Counted from the first letter of the stretch, positions 34,234 through 44,188 are shown. The stretch: 64,000 nt of DNA from Prevotella sp. UBA6447 (GCA_002437115.1 DJOD01000042.1:9754-73753), one strand, 5' to 3'. The notes: a model not told the origin generated them from the letters alone. Numbers and translations: made by a program.

Positions 34234-35760
34234 TTACCCTTTTCTTACCATTCGTTTTAAAATCTTATCTGTAAAGTAAGCACGTTCAGTGCTGTTGAGC
34301 ACGCAATACCAGCTTGTAATGGTCGAGACGAGTACAGAAAATGTTCCCGTAATGAGAAAACGATATTTTGCCTGGAACAGCAGAATGCAAATCTCGCTTG
34401 ACGCGCAGGCCAAGATAGTTAATGGAAGAAGAGGCAGGAGAACGTGGGAAATGTATTTTTTAATGCTCAATCCTGTGGTCTTGTAGATGTAGGGTATGCG
34501 CGACAAAGACACGAGTAGCTCTATGGTGATGTAAATAGCCATAGCCTCTGTGATTGTTCCACCGTTTGAGAAGAGAAAAGGTGTGATGAGAAGGAACGCC
34601 AACTTGGGCGTATACATTAGTAAAGTGTAGACTTTGATTTTTCCGATGGCTTGGTTAATGGTGTTAAGTCCGGCCGTCATTTGGTCGCAGATAAAACTGA
34701 TAAGCACAGCATTGCAGAATAACGTGCAATATGGGGGAACTTCCTTGAGCCACAATTGGAGGATGGATCGTATCTCAAGCATGATAGGGACAAGGGCGAT
34801 GATGAGCAACATCGTGGAATATTTGCTTTCTTTCTCCGCCAACTCAAACACTTTCGGCCGGTCTTTTGTGCCCTCGGCCTTCATGATTTGTGGGTTCATA
34901 GCATTTAGTATAGAAGTGGAGAGAAATGAAATTGCTCCAAATACTTGGTAAGCGATACCGTAGGCTGCATTGATGGTAGTGCCGAAAAAATGGTTGAGGA
35001 TGATAGCCGTGCCCTGGTTGCGTGCAGTGACCGCTCCCATGCCGTAAGTCGTCCATCCTGCAAAGCCCAACAATTGGCTGATGTACGTTCTGCTAATGTC
35101 TCTCTTATGAATGGTGAAAGTGCATTCCTCAAATTTCAAGTTGGCATAAAGGGAGAAGGCAAGGAGATTTAGAAACTGGATGCCTGCGAGAATGAAGGCA
35201 TAAAAAAGCAATTTGTCAGTATTGACATAAAGTAATATGAAAGCCAAGACAAATTTCAGAATGGCATCTGTCATCTCAATGATGGAGATGATTACAATGT
35301 TCTCCCTGGCAATATAGAGCGCTTTGAAAGGTGCAGTGATAACCGTAATGAAAAGTATGGCAACAGTAATATCGTAAATTGATTTTGCTGTGCTAAGACG
35401 ATTGGGTGCTATGTTGAGAAAGTCGTCCATCAGCCAACCTTTGATAAGCAGCATGATGAGACCAATGGACAACCCTAAAATGATATGAAGGAAGAAACTG
35501 TTAATGAAAAATTTCTTCACGAGGTTTGTACGATGCCGGCCGAAATAATAAGACACATAGCGTTGCGTGGTGATGACTAACGCGTTAGTGATGAAGCCCA
35601 ACATAGCAATAACGCCTCCGACAACGGAGTAAATGCCGTAGTCGGAGATACCAATGGCCTCTAATATGATGCGCATGGAGAATAGTGACAGAATGGTTGT
35701 CACTATTGCCTTTGCGTATTGTACGGAGGTGTTAAGGATAATGCGCTTTGTGGGTTCCAT
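34234..35760 (-). CDS. Polysaccharide flippase (Wzx-like, MATE/MOP family)
   Basis: 508 residues from the ATG at 35758-35760; the frame up to 35832 would overlap the Wzz gene and adds a non-membrane tail. It has 12-14 membrane spans and the MOP-family N-terminus (RIILNTSVQYAKAIVTTILS, FSMRIILEAIGISDYGIYSV). It flips lipid-linked repeat units from the cytoplasmic to the periplasmic leaflet. It follows Wzz with 22 bases between and precedes the polymerase by one base, a tight operon. The DNA is conspicuously AT-rich. Confidence 0.9.
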   Translation of the reverse strand: MEPTKRIILNTSVQYAKAIVTTILSLFSMRIILEAIGISDYGIYSVVGGVIAMLGFITNALVITTQRYVSYYFGRHRTNLVKKFFINSFFLHIILGLSIGLIMLLIKGWLMDDFLNIAPNRLSTAKSIYDITVAILFITVITAPFKALYIARENIVIISIIEMTDAILKFVLAFILLYVNTDKLLFYAFILAGIQFLNLLAFSLYANLKFEECTFTIHKRDISRTYISQLLGFAGWTTYGMGAVTARNQGTAIILNHFFGTTINAAYGIAYQVFGAISFLSTSILNAMNPQIMKAEGTKDRPKVFELAEKESKYSTMLLIIALVPIMLEIRSILQLWLKEVPPYCTLFCNAVLISFICDQMTAGLNTINQAIGKIKVYTLLMYTPKLAFLLITPFLFSNGGTITEAMAIYITIELLVSLSRIPYIYKTTGLSIKKYISHVLLPLLPLTILACASSEICILLFQAKYRFLITGTFSVLVSTITSWYCVLNSTERAYFTDKILKRMVRKG

Positions 35761-35782
35761 AGGAGCGAGTTTGATATTCCCG

Positions 35783-36856
35783 TCACTTGCTCTTGAAGAG
35801 CAGGTCTTTGACGCTGAAAAATGCAGTGACAAAGAAAGTCGCGAATACCCAGAATGCGATAAAAATCATTCGTTTGGGGCTGGAGGCCTTTTCGGGCACA
35901 TTGGCCCCTATGACGGTTGTGAAAACTGGAGTGTTTTGGCGTAGTTTTGCTCGGGCCGCTTCTAATTGTGTGTTCATCGCCGTGTAGGTGTTGTACTGCA
36001 TTTGCATGGTGTTTTCCAAATCTTCAATTTTGGATTTTTCGCTCTCCAACAGCACGTCTTGGTTTTCGTCTGCTGTATTTGCATAGGTGCGTCTTGTCTT
36101 TTCATATTCTTTACGTGCGTCATTTGTCAACCTTTCGTAGTATTCCACATCACGTCGTGCCTTGCTGGTGCGATACTTGATGATAAAGCCTTGTAGACGC
36201 TCCCTCACAGAGTCTGCAAGTGTCTGGCAGATCAGTGGGTCTTGTGCTTGTGTCGATATGGAAATGACTCCTGTCTTCTTGTCAACGCTGATGTTGATGC
36301 TGCTGCGCATCTTTTCTACGATTGCGTTGTCTTTCTTGGAAAGGTGATAAGGGTCGAAGCCGTTTTTTGCGGAGTTTCTTATGATATTGTCGTCAGACTT
36401 GGGGAAAAGGTTTCCAATGCCCGTCATGATATTTTCTCCCATTGCTGAGAGCCAAGATTGTTTTTGATGATAGCGCATATATGCGTAATAGGTTGTGTCC
36501 ACTGCTTTGTCGGCTGTAGACACGCGGATGTTGAAGAGCTTGGCTACAAAGCCATTATCTTCCATTAGGTCAGGGTAGAGTATTGGCGATATTGCATCAG
36601 TGCTCTGCACGTTGGACATATCGAATCCGAAGGAAGCTGCAATAGAACTTAACGCGCCTCCTGAAGAAACAGGATTTTCAACTTCGGGAGCCATTGTCGT
36701 ACTTGTCGAATACGTTCTTGGTACGCTAAAGATGATGAGTGATGATAGTATAAATGCTATAGGTAAAGCTATGAAGAACCATTTCTTTCGTTTGGCTATG
36801 CACGCCCATACCTCGCGTAGGTCAATGACATCTTCCTTATTCTGTTCGTTGTTCAT
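35783..36856 (-). CDS. Wzz-type chain-length determinant protein
   Basis: 357 residues. Two membrane helices (about 33-50 and 328-348) flank a periplasmic coiled-coil-rich domain, the PCP-1/Wzz layout that sets polymer length. The N-terminus has the Wzz signature (VIDLREVWACIAKRKKWFFI). There is no cytoplasmic kinase domain and no Walker motif at the C-terminus, so it is not a BY-kinase type Wzc. No separate kinase gene is present in this locus. The gap to the SLBB gene is 11 bases. Confidence 0.9.
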   Translation of the reverse strand: MNNEQNKEDVIDLREVWACIAKRKKWFFIALPIAFILSSLIIFSVPRTYSTSTTMAPEVENPVSSGGALSSIAASFGFDMSNVQSTDAISPILYPDLMEDNGFVAKLFNIRVSTADKAVDTTYYAYMRYHQKQSWLSAMGENIMTGIGNLFPKSDDNIIRNSAKNGFDPYHLSKKDNAIVEKMRSSINISVDKKTGVISISTQAQDPLICQTLADSVRERLQGFIIKYRTSKARRDVEYYERLTNDARKEYEKTRRTYANTADENQDVLLESEKSKIEDLENTMQMQYNTYTAMNTQLEAARAKLRQNTPVFTTVIGANVPEKASSPKRMIFIAFWVFATFFVTAFFSVKDLLFKSK

Positions 36857-36867
36857 GTTGCGATTGG

Positions 36868-39465
36868 TTATTTAGACATGTTTGCTATTGTTGCGATCAT
36901 GGCTGCAATTGAGGCGATGCCAGTGCCCATGCTCATGGTCTCAGCCACGGTCATCTTGCGGTTGATTCGGCTTGGCACGACAATCTCGCAGCCCGGCTGT
37001 ATCTTGGCTCCTTGTGAGAGCTTGCCTACCATGCCGTTCATGTATATGACATATGTGTTGCTTTTGCGGGCATTCTGCGCGAAGCCGCCAGCGGCGTTGA
37101 TGTAGTATTTGCCGCTCTTGCCCTTTTCGTATGCCACAGTGTTGGGGAACATCACGGCTCCGTTCACCTTCACTGTCGCGTTGTATTGCGGAAGGATGAG
37201 CCGGTCGCCTTCGCGGAGCACGATGTTGGCGTCGCTGTTGGGGTTGGCCATGGCGCGGTCAAGTTCGATGCCCACAGGGAAGGTGTTGGGCACTTGGAAT
37301 TTCTTGAGCTGTGTGCTGTTGGACTGTTGTGCTGCTTGTTGCACGCTGTTTCCGTTGCTGCTGCTTGCCGCAAGCTCCAGGAGTTGCTGTTGCAGTTGCT
37401 CTTGTTGCATCTGGAATGCAGCTTCCATGCGGGCTTTCTCGGCCTCGTTGGGGCGTCGCTCCAGTCGTGCGCCCTTGACATAGGCCAAGTCGGTCACGCC
37501 GCCCGCTGCCTCCAACAGGTCAGTCAGACGCATGTTGCGCTTGTTGAGCGCGTAAGTTCCGGCAAACATCACCTCCCCGTCGATGGTCACAGTCTGCTGC
37601 TTGGAATAGGCTGGGCTCTTGCGCACAAACACCTCGTCGTAAGGCATCAGGGTGAAGCCAGGCTGTCCATCGACGACAAAACCGTCTTTCAGGGCGAAGG
37701 AGTAAGTTTTCGCGATGACACTGTCTGTGGTCAGTGCCTTGGGGTTGCTCACACGGCGCGCCACGTCTACCTTGACGGTGGATGCGGTCTCAAGCAGTCC
37801 GCCGGCTTGGAGCACAAAGTCTTCCAGTGTTTCGTTATCAGCATATTTGTAGATGCCCGGGTATTGCACTTCGCCCTGGATGGTGATGGTGCGTTCTGTC
37901 AATGCCTCTTGCTTGCTGGGTATGAAGAGAACGTCGTTCTCCTGCAAGGGAATGTCGGCCACACGACCGTCCATGATCCCCGCCACGTCGACGCTGATCA
38001 CCTTCAAGGTTCGGTCTTCTTTCATGCGGTGCATCACGGCGTGTGCGGTGAAAGCCTCCTCTGTGAGACCTTCGGCGTGTTGTATCAGCGTCCTGACGCT
38101 GTTGATGCCTTCGCCCATCTGATACATGCCCGGGCGGAATACGGCGCCCTTGATTTCCACCGTGTTCTCATAGCGGGGTAGGATGGAGTCGACGCTGACG
38201 CTGTCGCCGTCGGCAATGCGGAAGCTGCTCATGTCGAACTCATCGACATTGAACACAGCGTATTCGCGTCCGGTCTTTCGGTTCACGCGAACACTCTTTC
38301 TATATGCGTCGCCTGCAAATCCGCCTGCGTATTTCAGCAAGGTTTGCAGGCTTTCGTTTTTCTTCATCTCATAGTACATGGGGCGTTTCACCTTGCCTGT
38401 GATGTTGACGAGGCAGTCGTAGGCGCCCACGGAGATGACATCCCCGTCGTGCAGACGAACGTTGCCGGTCATCTTGCCGTTGAGGATGTAGTCGTAGATG
38501 TCGCACACGCTAATGAGGCGGTTGTTGCGATAGATATGGATGTTTCGAAGCGTGCCCAAGTCGTTGGTCCCCCCAGCCATGTAAAGGGCGTGGAAGACTG
38601 TTGCGAAAGCCGACAGTGTGTAGGTGCCTGGGGCTTTTACCTCGCCCATCACATTGATGGTGATGGTCCTGGTTTGTCCGAGCGACAGGTTGATGCGACT
38701 GCTGCGATAGCGAGAGCCGAGCGTATTCCTGATGCGTGCCTTGGCTTGGCTGATGGAAAGGCCTCCCACGTTGATGGGGCCAAAGCCTTCGATGACGATT
38801 TGGCCGTCGGGCGAGACGGTGCAGTTGAACGTCTTTTGTGAGGCTCCATACACATCGACCGACACGGCATCGCCCGGGCCGAGCACATAGCTTTGTGGTG
38901 TGGCGATGTTCATGGAGGGCTCAAAGGTAAGGTCCTTGTTGTTGAAAATGTCGCGCCCGAACACTTTTTTCTTGACCTTTTCCTGCTGTTCAAGGAGCTG
39001 GTTGAGCCATTCGATGGAATCTTGTCGCGTCATCGTTCCCAGTTCCGCCTGCATCTGCATGAAGTCCTGGTCGTCTTCATCGTATTCTTTTTGCCACGTG
39101 GTGATGCCTTGTAGGCGCTGGCTGCTGTTGGCTGCTCGTTCTTCGTTGAGTTTTGTCGTCTTCTGACGCGTCTCGTTGCGAGTCTTTCCGTTGTTGGTGC
39201 GCATGCGGTCGTCGCTATTGTCGGCACTGGCCATACCAAGCCCTGACTGTGTCATCTGCCGCTGATATTTCTTCTTTACACGGCGTATCTGGTTAATGTC
39301 TACTCCGCTCTGCATGAGCTTCACCACAATCTGTTGCTGAGAAGTTCCCTTCTCCATTTCCTTTTGGATCATCTCGGCTACCTGGTTGTCGGTCATGGAG
39401 GATTGTGCACTCATGACCATGGGGCACATGACAAGCATCAATATGTAAACGATGAGCTTTTTCAT
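36868..39465 (-). CDS. Polysaccharide export protein (Wza-like, SLBB domains)
   Basis: 865 residues with a signal peptide (MKKLIVYILMLVMCPMVMSA). The N-terminal quarter is helical and low complexity. The polysaccharide export domain (YVLGPGDAVSVDVYGASQKT, then VSPDGQIVIEGFGPINVGG) spans about 190-260. At least five SLBB beta-grasp repeats follow, each with a V(x)3G...PG.Y pattern (for example VMGEVKAPGTYTLSA, ITGKVKRPMYYEM, IKGAVFRPGMYQM, IQGEVQYPGIYKY, IDGEVMFAGTYAL). The protein is longer than E. coli Wza and lacks a lipobox. It forms the export pore and is the first gene of the operon. Confidence 0.93.
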   Translation of the reverse strand: MKKLIVYILMLVMCPMVMSAQSSMTDNQVAEMIQKEMEKGTSQQQIVVKLMQSGVDINQIRRVKKKYQRQMTQSGLGMASADNSDDRMRTNNGKTRNETRQKTTKLNEERAANSSQRLQGITTWQKEYDEDDQDFMQMQAELGTMTRQDSIEWLNQLLEQQEKVKKKVFGRDIFNNKDLTFEPSMNIATPQSYVLGPGDAVSVDVYGASQKTFNCTVSPDGQIVIEGFGPINVGGLSISQAKARIRNTLGSRYRSSRINLSLGQTRTITINVMGEVKAPGTYTLSAFATVFHALYMAGGTNDLGTLRNIHIYRNNRLISVCDIYDYILNGKMTGNVRLHDGDVISVGAYDCLVNITGKVKRPMYYEMKKNESLQTLLKYAGGFAGDAYRKSVRVNRKTGREYAVFNVDEFDMSSFRIADGDSVSVDSILPRYENTVEIKGAVFRPGMYQMGEGINSVRTLIQHAEGLTEEAFTAHAVMHRMKEDRTLKVISVDVAGIMDGRVADIPLQENDVLFIPSKQEALTERTITIQGEVQYPGIYKYADNETLEDFVLQAGGLLETASTVKVDVARRVSNPKALTTDSVIAKTYSFALKDGFVVDGQPGFTLMPYDEVFVRKSPAYSKQQTVTIDGEVMFAGTYALNKRNMRLTDLLEAAGGVTDLAYVKGARLERRPNEAEKARMEAAFQMQQEQLQQQLLELAASSSNGNSVQQAAQQSNSTQLKKFQVPNTFPVGIELDRAMANPNSDANIVLREGDRLILPQYNATVKVNGAVMFPNTVAYEKGKSGKYYINAAGGFAQNARKSNTYVIYMNGMVGKLSQGAKIQPGCEIVVPSRINRKMTVAETMSMGTGIASIAAMIATIANMSK

Positions 39466-39580
39466 CCTTTTGTGTGTGATTATGCTTTGAGTGGTTATAC
39501 CTAATATATATGATAACTCCCTTTTTGCTTTTTTATTGTTAACAGCATTTCTGCCAGGCCAAAATGAAGTGTACCATCTG

Positions 39581-39611
39581 CAAAGTTACAACAAAAAAGA
39601 CATACTGCAAA
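39581..39611 (-). promoter_or_regulatory. Promoter of the exopolysaccharide operon
   Basis: On the minus strand: TTTG (39608-39611), 19 bases, TAACTTTG (39581-39588). Perfect consensus. The leader to the SLBB start is about 110 bases, with no UpxY-type gene between. Confidence 0.75.
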
Positions 39612-39674
39612 ACAAAAGTCTCTGTAACTACTGTAGCATAAGGCCACAAACACAAACACACCTGCAAACACGCA

Positions 39675-39706
39675 CGGCCCTGGTTTCGCAGGTGAAACCA
39701 GGGCCG
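39675..39706 (-). terminator. Terminator-like hairpin after the CotH-domain gene
   Basis: A 13-bp stem CGGCCCTGGTTTC / GAAACCAGGGCCG with a 6-base loop lies 37 bases past the stop of the CotH-domain gene. The minus-strand sequence after it is U/G rich and not a pure U-run. Confidence 0.65.
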
Positions 39707-39742
39707 CGTGGGTTTGTGGGGTAAGGCTAAATGTCCGTTTGG

Positions 39743-42700
39743 CTATTTGGCAAACTTGCTGACAGCTATGTTGCCATTGTCGCTGATGGCCTTAGCCACA
39801 TAGCAGCCCGCTTTGAGCGTGGAGGTCGGTATGACGCCAAAGCCACTGTTCATGTTAACCACGACGGTGGCAACCTTTTGTCCGCCGACCGTGAAGATGT
39901 CCACGGTGGCCTTCTTGTCCTGTCCGTGGAGGTAGAGTTGCGCCGAAGCGTAGCTCATGGTTAGCTTGCCGTGTGTGCTGATGGTGGCGCGACGTATGCC
40001 TGTCGGTGTCTGGTGGCTCAGGTACTCATTGTAACTTGACAAGATATTCTTCTTGCCGATGGTAGGTTGGCTCATCAGGTAGATGTCGTTGTTACCGTCT
40101 GTATAGCGTCCCACGGTGTGGTAGCCGTCGTGTGCAGGGTAGGAGAGGCTGTCGGTCCAGCTCATGTCTGCGGCCGAGATCGCAACCGATCCCCCGTCGT
40201 CGTTCAGTTTGAAGGATGCGTGCAGGTCGTGCTTGTTGTCGCGCTTGTCGCACCACACCACGAGGTACCCACGAGCCGGGATGATGGTCGAGGCCATCGT
40301 CTCGCCCTTGGTGAGCTGGCACTTTTGCAACTTCTTGAGATTGTCGGTCAAGTACATGCCCTCCACGTCTTGTGGCTTGGAGGTGGTGTTGTAGAGTTCC
40401 ACCCAGTCGCCTTTTTTTCCATAGTCGTTGACAAAGATGTCGTTGGCCGCACTTACCTCGTTGATGCGCACGGGCGTGAATCCCCGGCTGGTTGCGTCTT
40501 CCATGGGCTCATAGTCGGCCATGAGACTGAACGTCCCTGAAGGCATCTCTATCTCGGGATCGGTGGCATAGTAGTTGGAGGTTCCTGACATTCCCATTGT
40601 GGTGTAAAGGGCGGCATCCCAATAGATGTCTGAGCTCGAGGCACTGTTGTTGTGCACTTCTACGGCTATTGTGTTTGTCCCTTTCTTGAAGAGGTTTGCG
40701 CTGAAATCCATGGTTCCCACATCGGGGTTGCCGGCGGCGTATGTCGTGCTGTAGGCACCGTAGCCCGATCCTGTCATGTTGTGGCGTCCCGCTTCTGTGC
40801 CGTTGACATAGACGATGAAACCGTCGTCTACCTTGTATTCGAGCTTGAAGGCATCTCCAGCCGACGGGTTGGCCGTCAAGATGATGTTGCGCCGGAAATA
40901 ATAAGTGGGCCGTTTGTTCTTGGCGTCATTTCCGTAGCTGATGGTGGTCTTCAGCCCATCCTTTCCATATCCCAATGGGGCGTACCCACTCTTCCATGCA
41001 GATGTGCCGTAGGCATTGCTCGTCCAGTTGGCTCCGTCGAGGCTTCCCTGGTCATAGCACATCCACAGGGCACCAGTCTTAAACAGGGCTCTCATGGCGG
41101 CGTTCTTGTCTTTCCAGCCTCGGAACGTGTAGCCAGCCGGTGCCTCCGCGCGCAAAGTGACAGGCGCGAAGAGATGGCCGTTGAAGTAGCCGGTTGGAAC
41201 CTCCAACCCGTTGATATACAGGCTTGCACCATCTACCGAACTGCTGAGCGTTGCCGACTGGGCCTCGGAGAAACTCAGCCCCATGCCGCTGTAGTTGCAC
41301 AGCGCGTTGGTGGCCGTCGCGAGGCGATTGACAAGGCTGTTCTTGATGTTGCTGGCAGTCTGGTAAGGACTCTCGTTGTTGAGCGCCATCTCAGGGCCGC
41401 TGACGGCGGTCAGTGAGTCGATGATTTCCGAGCAACGGCTGGCTTCGAAGACGCTGCCCCCCATGAGACAGTAGGTGTCGATGAATCGCTTCTTGAAAGT
41501 GTCGTTCTGCAGCATGTTCTTGAAGATGGTCACCATCTTGATTTCTGCTGTGATGCGGTCTATGGGGCATCCATAGAGCTTGTCGAACGTCCAGGTCTGT
41601 CGGTTCATGAACGAGTTGATGGCGTTGCCGTCACCCAGGGCGCCGTCAAGGTCGAAGGTGACAAAGCGGAAACGCCCGTCTGGGTTGGGCCTGAAGCCCT
41701 TGATGTTGTTTTGCGGCCAGTCGTTGCCGCCCAAGTAGAGTTCCATGGCCATGTAGTTGACATACTCATCGATGTCCACCAGCTTCTTGATCTCCTCGTA
41801 GGTGGCCTCGTCTGCGGCGTTGGCGGAGAGGTCATACCACGTGTTGAACGCCTTGTCGGTGCCGCATTTCTGCACGTAGCCCGAGTCAGGGCTCATCTCA
41901 AACTGGTCTATCTGGTCGTCGTCAAGCCCGTAGTTGGCATAGACGTAGTGCTTGTTGTTGGGCTCGCGCACGTTGAGCACACCGATATACTGCCCGTTGA
42001 TAAACTCATGCACGGGCTGGTAGCTCTGCCCGTCGATGTTTATGCCCGATGTCTGTATGATGGTCTGCAACGCGGCATCCTTGATGCGGCACTGCGTGTC
42101 GTTTCCGCCATTGCGGATTTGCAGGGTTCGGTTGCGTATGTAAGGCTTGGCGGTGAAGAAAGGATAGTTGAGGTTTTTGTTGCCCCCATATTCCTTGGCT
42201 CCTTTTAGCTTGAAAGAGTGGGGCGTGTAAGCGCGGCTCCAACCACCGCACATCTCAAGGTCCACGTCCTGGTTGATGCCCATCTTGTTGTTGGGGTCAA
42301 TCCAGGAGAGGTTGGCCGGGCGTTCCCAGTCCATGTTCCAATTGCAGGCTGTCGACTGTCCGTTACCGGGTCGTCCGTTGGTGCCACGCACGTAGACGCC
42401 AAGGCTGTCGTCGTAAAGAAACCTGGGTTCGGTCACTACGCTGACGATGGGAAGCCTGTATTCCTTGTCCTTATATATATAAGAGCGTGTGGTGACGGTG
42501 CTGGCCAGTTTGCCGCTCTGGAACAGACGGAAGCGATAGCTCGCTGTCTTGTCGACACTGAACTTGCCGTCTGCTGATGTCTCACCGTTGTTGAGCGTGG
42601 GCAGCGACCCGTCTTGCGTGTAGCGCAGGGTGGTTCCGCCAGGGATGTCCACCTGTATGTCAAACGGGGAGCTGAACAGGCGCGAGTCGGTGTCGACCGT

Positions 42701-44059
42701 CGGCGCGGCTAATTGCTGAGCGGCAAACTCGGCCGTGCTGTTGCTGGCGCCGGGCGTTGGTGTGTCGGTCAGCGCCCAGGTGTCGCCGCCGTCACTGGTG
42801 CGAGCGTAGCTGACACGCTCCATGCCTTCCGGATAACTCACCTCTGCCAGAATCTCCCCCTTGGCGTTGCTGATGTAGAGCTCGCCGCCATCCATGTCCA
42901 ACTTAAAGGTGGCTTGGTTGGTGTTGATCCCGTTGCTGTCAAACCATACGGTCTTGAACCCATGTGCCGGGACGGTGCCGATGGTACTTGGCGTGTACCA
43001 CTGGCGCAGGTTGGTGGCGTCGTCGCTGAAGTAGAGGCCGCTCAGCTCCACGGCCTTGTCGGTGGGGTTGTAGAGCTCCACCCACCCGTCGAAGTTGAAG
43101 GCAGGCGACACAAACTGGTCCACGTTGGCAGTCATCACCTCGTTGATGATGAGCGTTCCCGCCTTGGCCGTGTTGTGCTCCACGATGAAGGTGGCTGATC
43201 CCGTGGCGCCCGATCCGTCGGTAGCCTTGGCCGTAATGGTAGCTTCGCCCTCCGCCAAGGTCGTAACCAGGCCATTCGGGCTAACGGTGGCGACGTTGGT
43301 GTTGCTGCTCGACCACTCCAGTCTCTTGATGGTGGCATCTGCAGGCGCGATGGTTGCCGTCAACTGACGGGTCTCGCCCACAATGAGCGTCCCCTCGGCT
43401 GGCTCGACGGCGATGCTGGTGATGGGAGTCACCTCACCATAGTATTCCAGCTTGAAGTTATCGAAGAGACACCAGTTGTTCCTTGTGAACGTCTCGTTTT
43501 TCAGTCCGATGACGAGGTCGCCACCTTTATGGTCAAACACCATCTGGTTCAGGTATGCCCCTTGCGCGAAGGCTTCTGTGCCACTTTCCATGGAGTTGGG
43601 GAACCACACCTGTGGCGTGACCCATCCAGGAGTCCAGGTGCCTGTGGAAAAGCTGGTGGGCGACGACCAACTGTACACGCTTGCGAGTTTCTGATTTTTG
43701 TCTCCGGCATACATGCGCCCGGTGATGTCCTCGTTGCCATCGAGATGGGAGCGGTATCCGTTGTCGTTGTCTTGGCAACGGAAAAATGCGCTGACGCTCA
43801 TCCGATAGCGCCCTTGTGGCAGGCCACTCAACGTTTGGTGGATGTTGAACGTGCCATTCCAAAACTCCATGGCTCCACAAGCCGCACCGCGCCCGCCCGC
43901 TGTCGACTCATACACCCAGCCGCTGAGTGAGTTTCCGTCGAAGCCTGGGTTGGTGATGTGCTGGCTGGTGATGTCAATCCATTGTTTGTCTGCAGATGCA
44001 GGCAAGGCCACCGTGAACACTGCGGCGCAGGCCATGGCAGCAAGTAGTTGATGTTTCAT
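39743..44059 (-). CDS. Multi-domain CotH-kinase surface protein, probable T9SS cargo
   Basis: 1438 residues from the ATG at 44057-44059, which opens a normal signal peptide (LLAAMACAAVFTVALPASA). Domains in order: a carbohydrate-binding-like sandwich (about 30-200); a BIG2 Ig-like domain (TPITSIAVEPAEGTLIVGET, about 220-300); a lamin-tail domain (TLIINEVMTANVDQF, about 310-420); a chitobiase C-terminal-like domain (about 465-540); the CotH-type kinase (FINGQYIGVLNVREPNN, GGNDWPQNNIKGFR, FRFVTFDLDGALG); a second lamin-tail domain; and a short terminal beta domain ending VAKAISDNGNIAVSKFAK. That end resembles the type A sorting domain of the type IX secretion system. Its own substrate is unknown. 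Confidence 0.88.
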   Translation of the reverse strand: MKHQLLAAMACAAVFTVALPASADKQWIDITSQHITNPGFDGNSLSGWVYESTAGGRGAACGAMEFWNGTFNIHQTLSGLPQGRYRMSVSAFFRCQDNDNGYRSHLDGNEDITGRMYAGDKNQKLASVYSWSSPTSFSTGTWTPGWVTPQVWFPNSMESGTEAFAQGAYLNQMVFDHKGGDLVIGLKNETFTRNNWCLFDNFKLEYYGEVTPITSIAVEPAEGTLIVGETRQLTATIAPADATIKRLEWSSSNTNVATVSPNGLVTTLAEGEATITAKATDGSGATGSATFIVEHNTAKAGTLIINEVMTANVDQFVSPAFNFDGWVELYNPTDKAVELSGLYFSDDATNLRQWYTPSTIGTVPAHGFKTVWFDSNGINTNQATFKLDMDGGELYISNAKGEILAEVSYPEGMERVSYARTSDGGDTWALTDTPTPGASNSTAEFAAQQLAAPTVDTDSRLFSSPFDIQVDIPGGTTLRYTQDGSLPTLNNGETSADGKFSVDKTASYRFRLFQSGKLASTVTTRSYIYKDKEYRLPIVSVVTEPRFLYDDSLGVYVRGTNGRPGNGQSTACNWNMDWERPANLSWIDPNNKMGINQDVDLEMCGGWSRAYTPHSFKLKGAKEYGGNKNLNYPFFTAKPYIRNRTLQIRNGGNDTQCRIKDAALQTIIQTSGINIDGQSYQPVHEFINGQYIGVLNVREPNNKHYVYANYGLDDDQIDQFEMSPDSGYVQKCGTDKAFNTWYDLSANAADEATYEEIKKLVDIDEYVNYMAMELYLGGNDWPQNNIKGFRPNPDGRFRFVTFDLDGALGDGNAINSFMNRQTWTFDKLYGCPIDRITAEIKMVTIFKNMLQNDTFKKRFIDTYCLMGGSVFEASRCSEIIDSLTAVSGPEMALNNESPYQTASNIKNSLVNRLATATNALCNYSGMGLSFSEAQSATLSSSVDGASLYINGLEVPTGYFNGHLFAPVTLRAEAPAGYTFRGWKDKNAAMRALFKTGALWMCYDQGSLDGANWTSNAYGTSAWKSGYAPLGYGKDGLKTTISYGNDAKNKRPTYYFRRNIILTANPSAGDAFKLEYKVDDGFIVYVNGTEAGRHNMTGSGYGAYSTTYAAGNPDVGTMDFSANLFKKGTNTIAVEVHNNSASSSDIYWDAALYTTMGMSGTSNYYATDPEIEMPSGTFSLMADYEPMEDATSRGFTPVRINEVSAANDIFVNDYGKKGDWVELYNTTSKPQDVEGMYLTDNLKKLQKCQLTKGETMASTIIPARGYLVVWCDKRDNKHDLHASFKLNDDGGSVAISAADMSWTDSLSYPAHDGYHTVGRYTDGNNDIYLMSQPTIGKKNILSSYNEYLSHQTPTGIRRATISTHGKLTMSYASAQLYLHGQDKKATVDIFTVGGQKVATVVVNMNSGFGVIPTSTLKAGCYVAKAISDNGNIAVSKFAK

Positions 44060-44088
44060 ATTTAGGTCGTAAAATGTTTCAATAGCGG

Positions 44089-44096
44089 CAAAATTA
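44089..44096 (-). promoter_or_regulatory. -7 element of the CotH-domain gene
   Basis: On the minus strand this reads TAATTTTG, a full match to the -7 consensus, 30 bases before the ATG. The -33 region is poor. Confidence 0.45.
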
Positions 44097-44157
44097 CGAA
44101 AAAACATCCTTACGTAAGCTAAAAATCATCAGTTTTAATAAAAATAACAAGAAAAAG

Positions 44158-44188
44158 TTTGTCGAATGGAAAAGAATCCATAACTTTG
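44158..44188 (+). promoter_or_regulatory. Promoter of ssrA
   Basis: TTTG (44158-44161), 19 bases, TAACTTTG (44181-44188). Perfect consensus. It implies a precursor with about 80 extra bases before the mature tmRNA 5' end. Confidence 0.75.
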
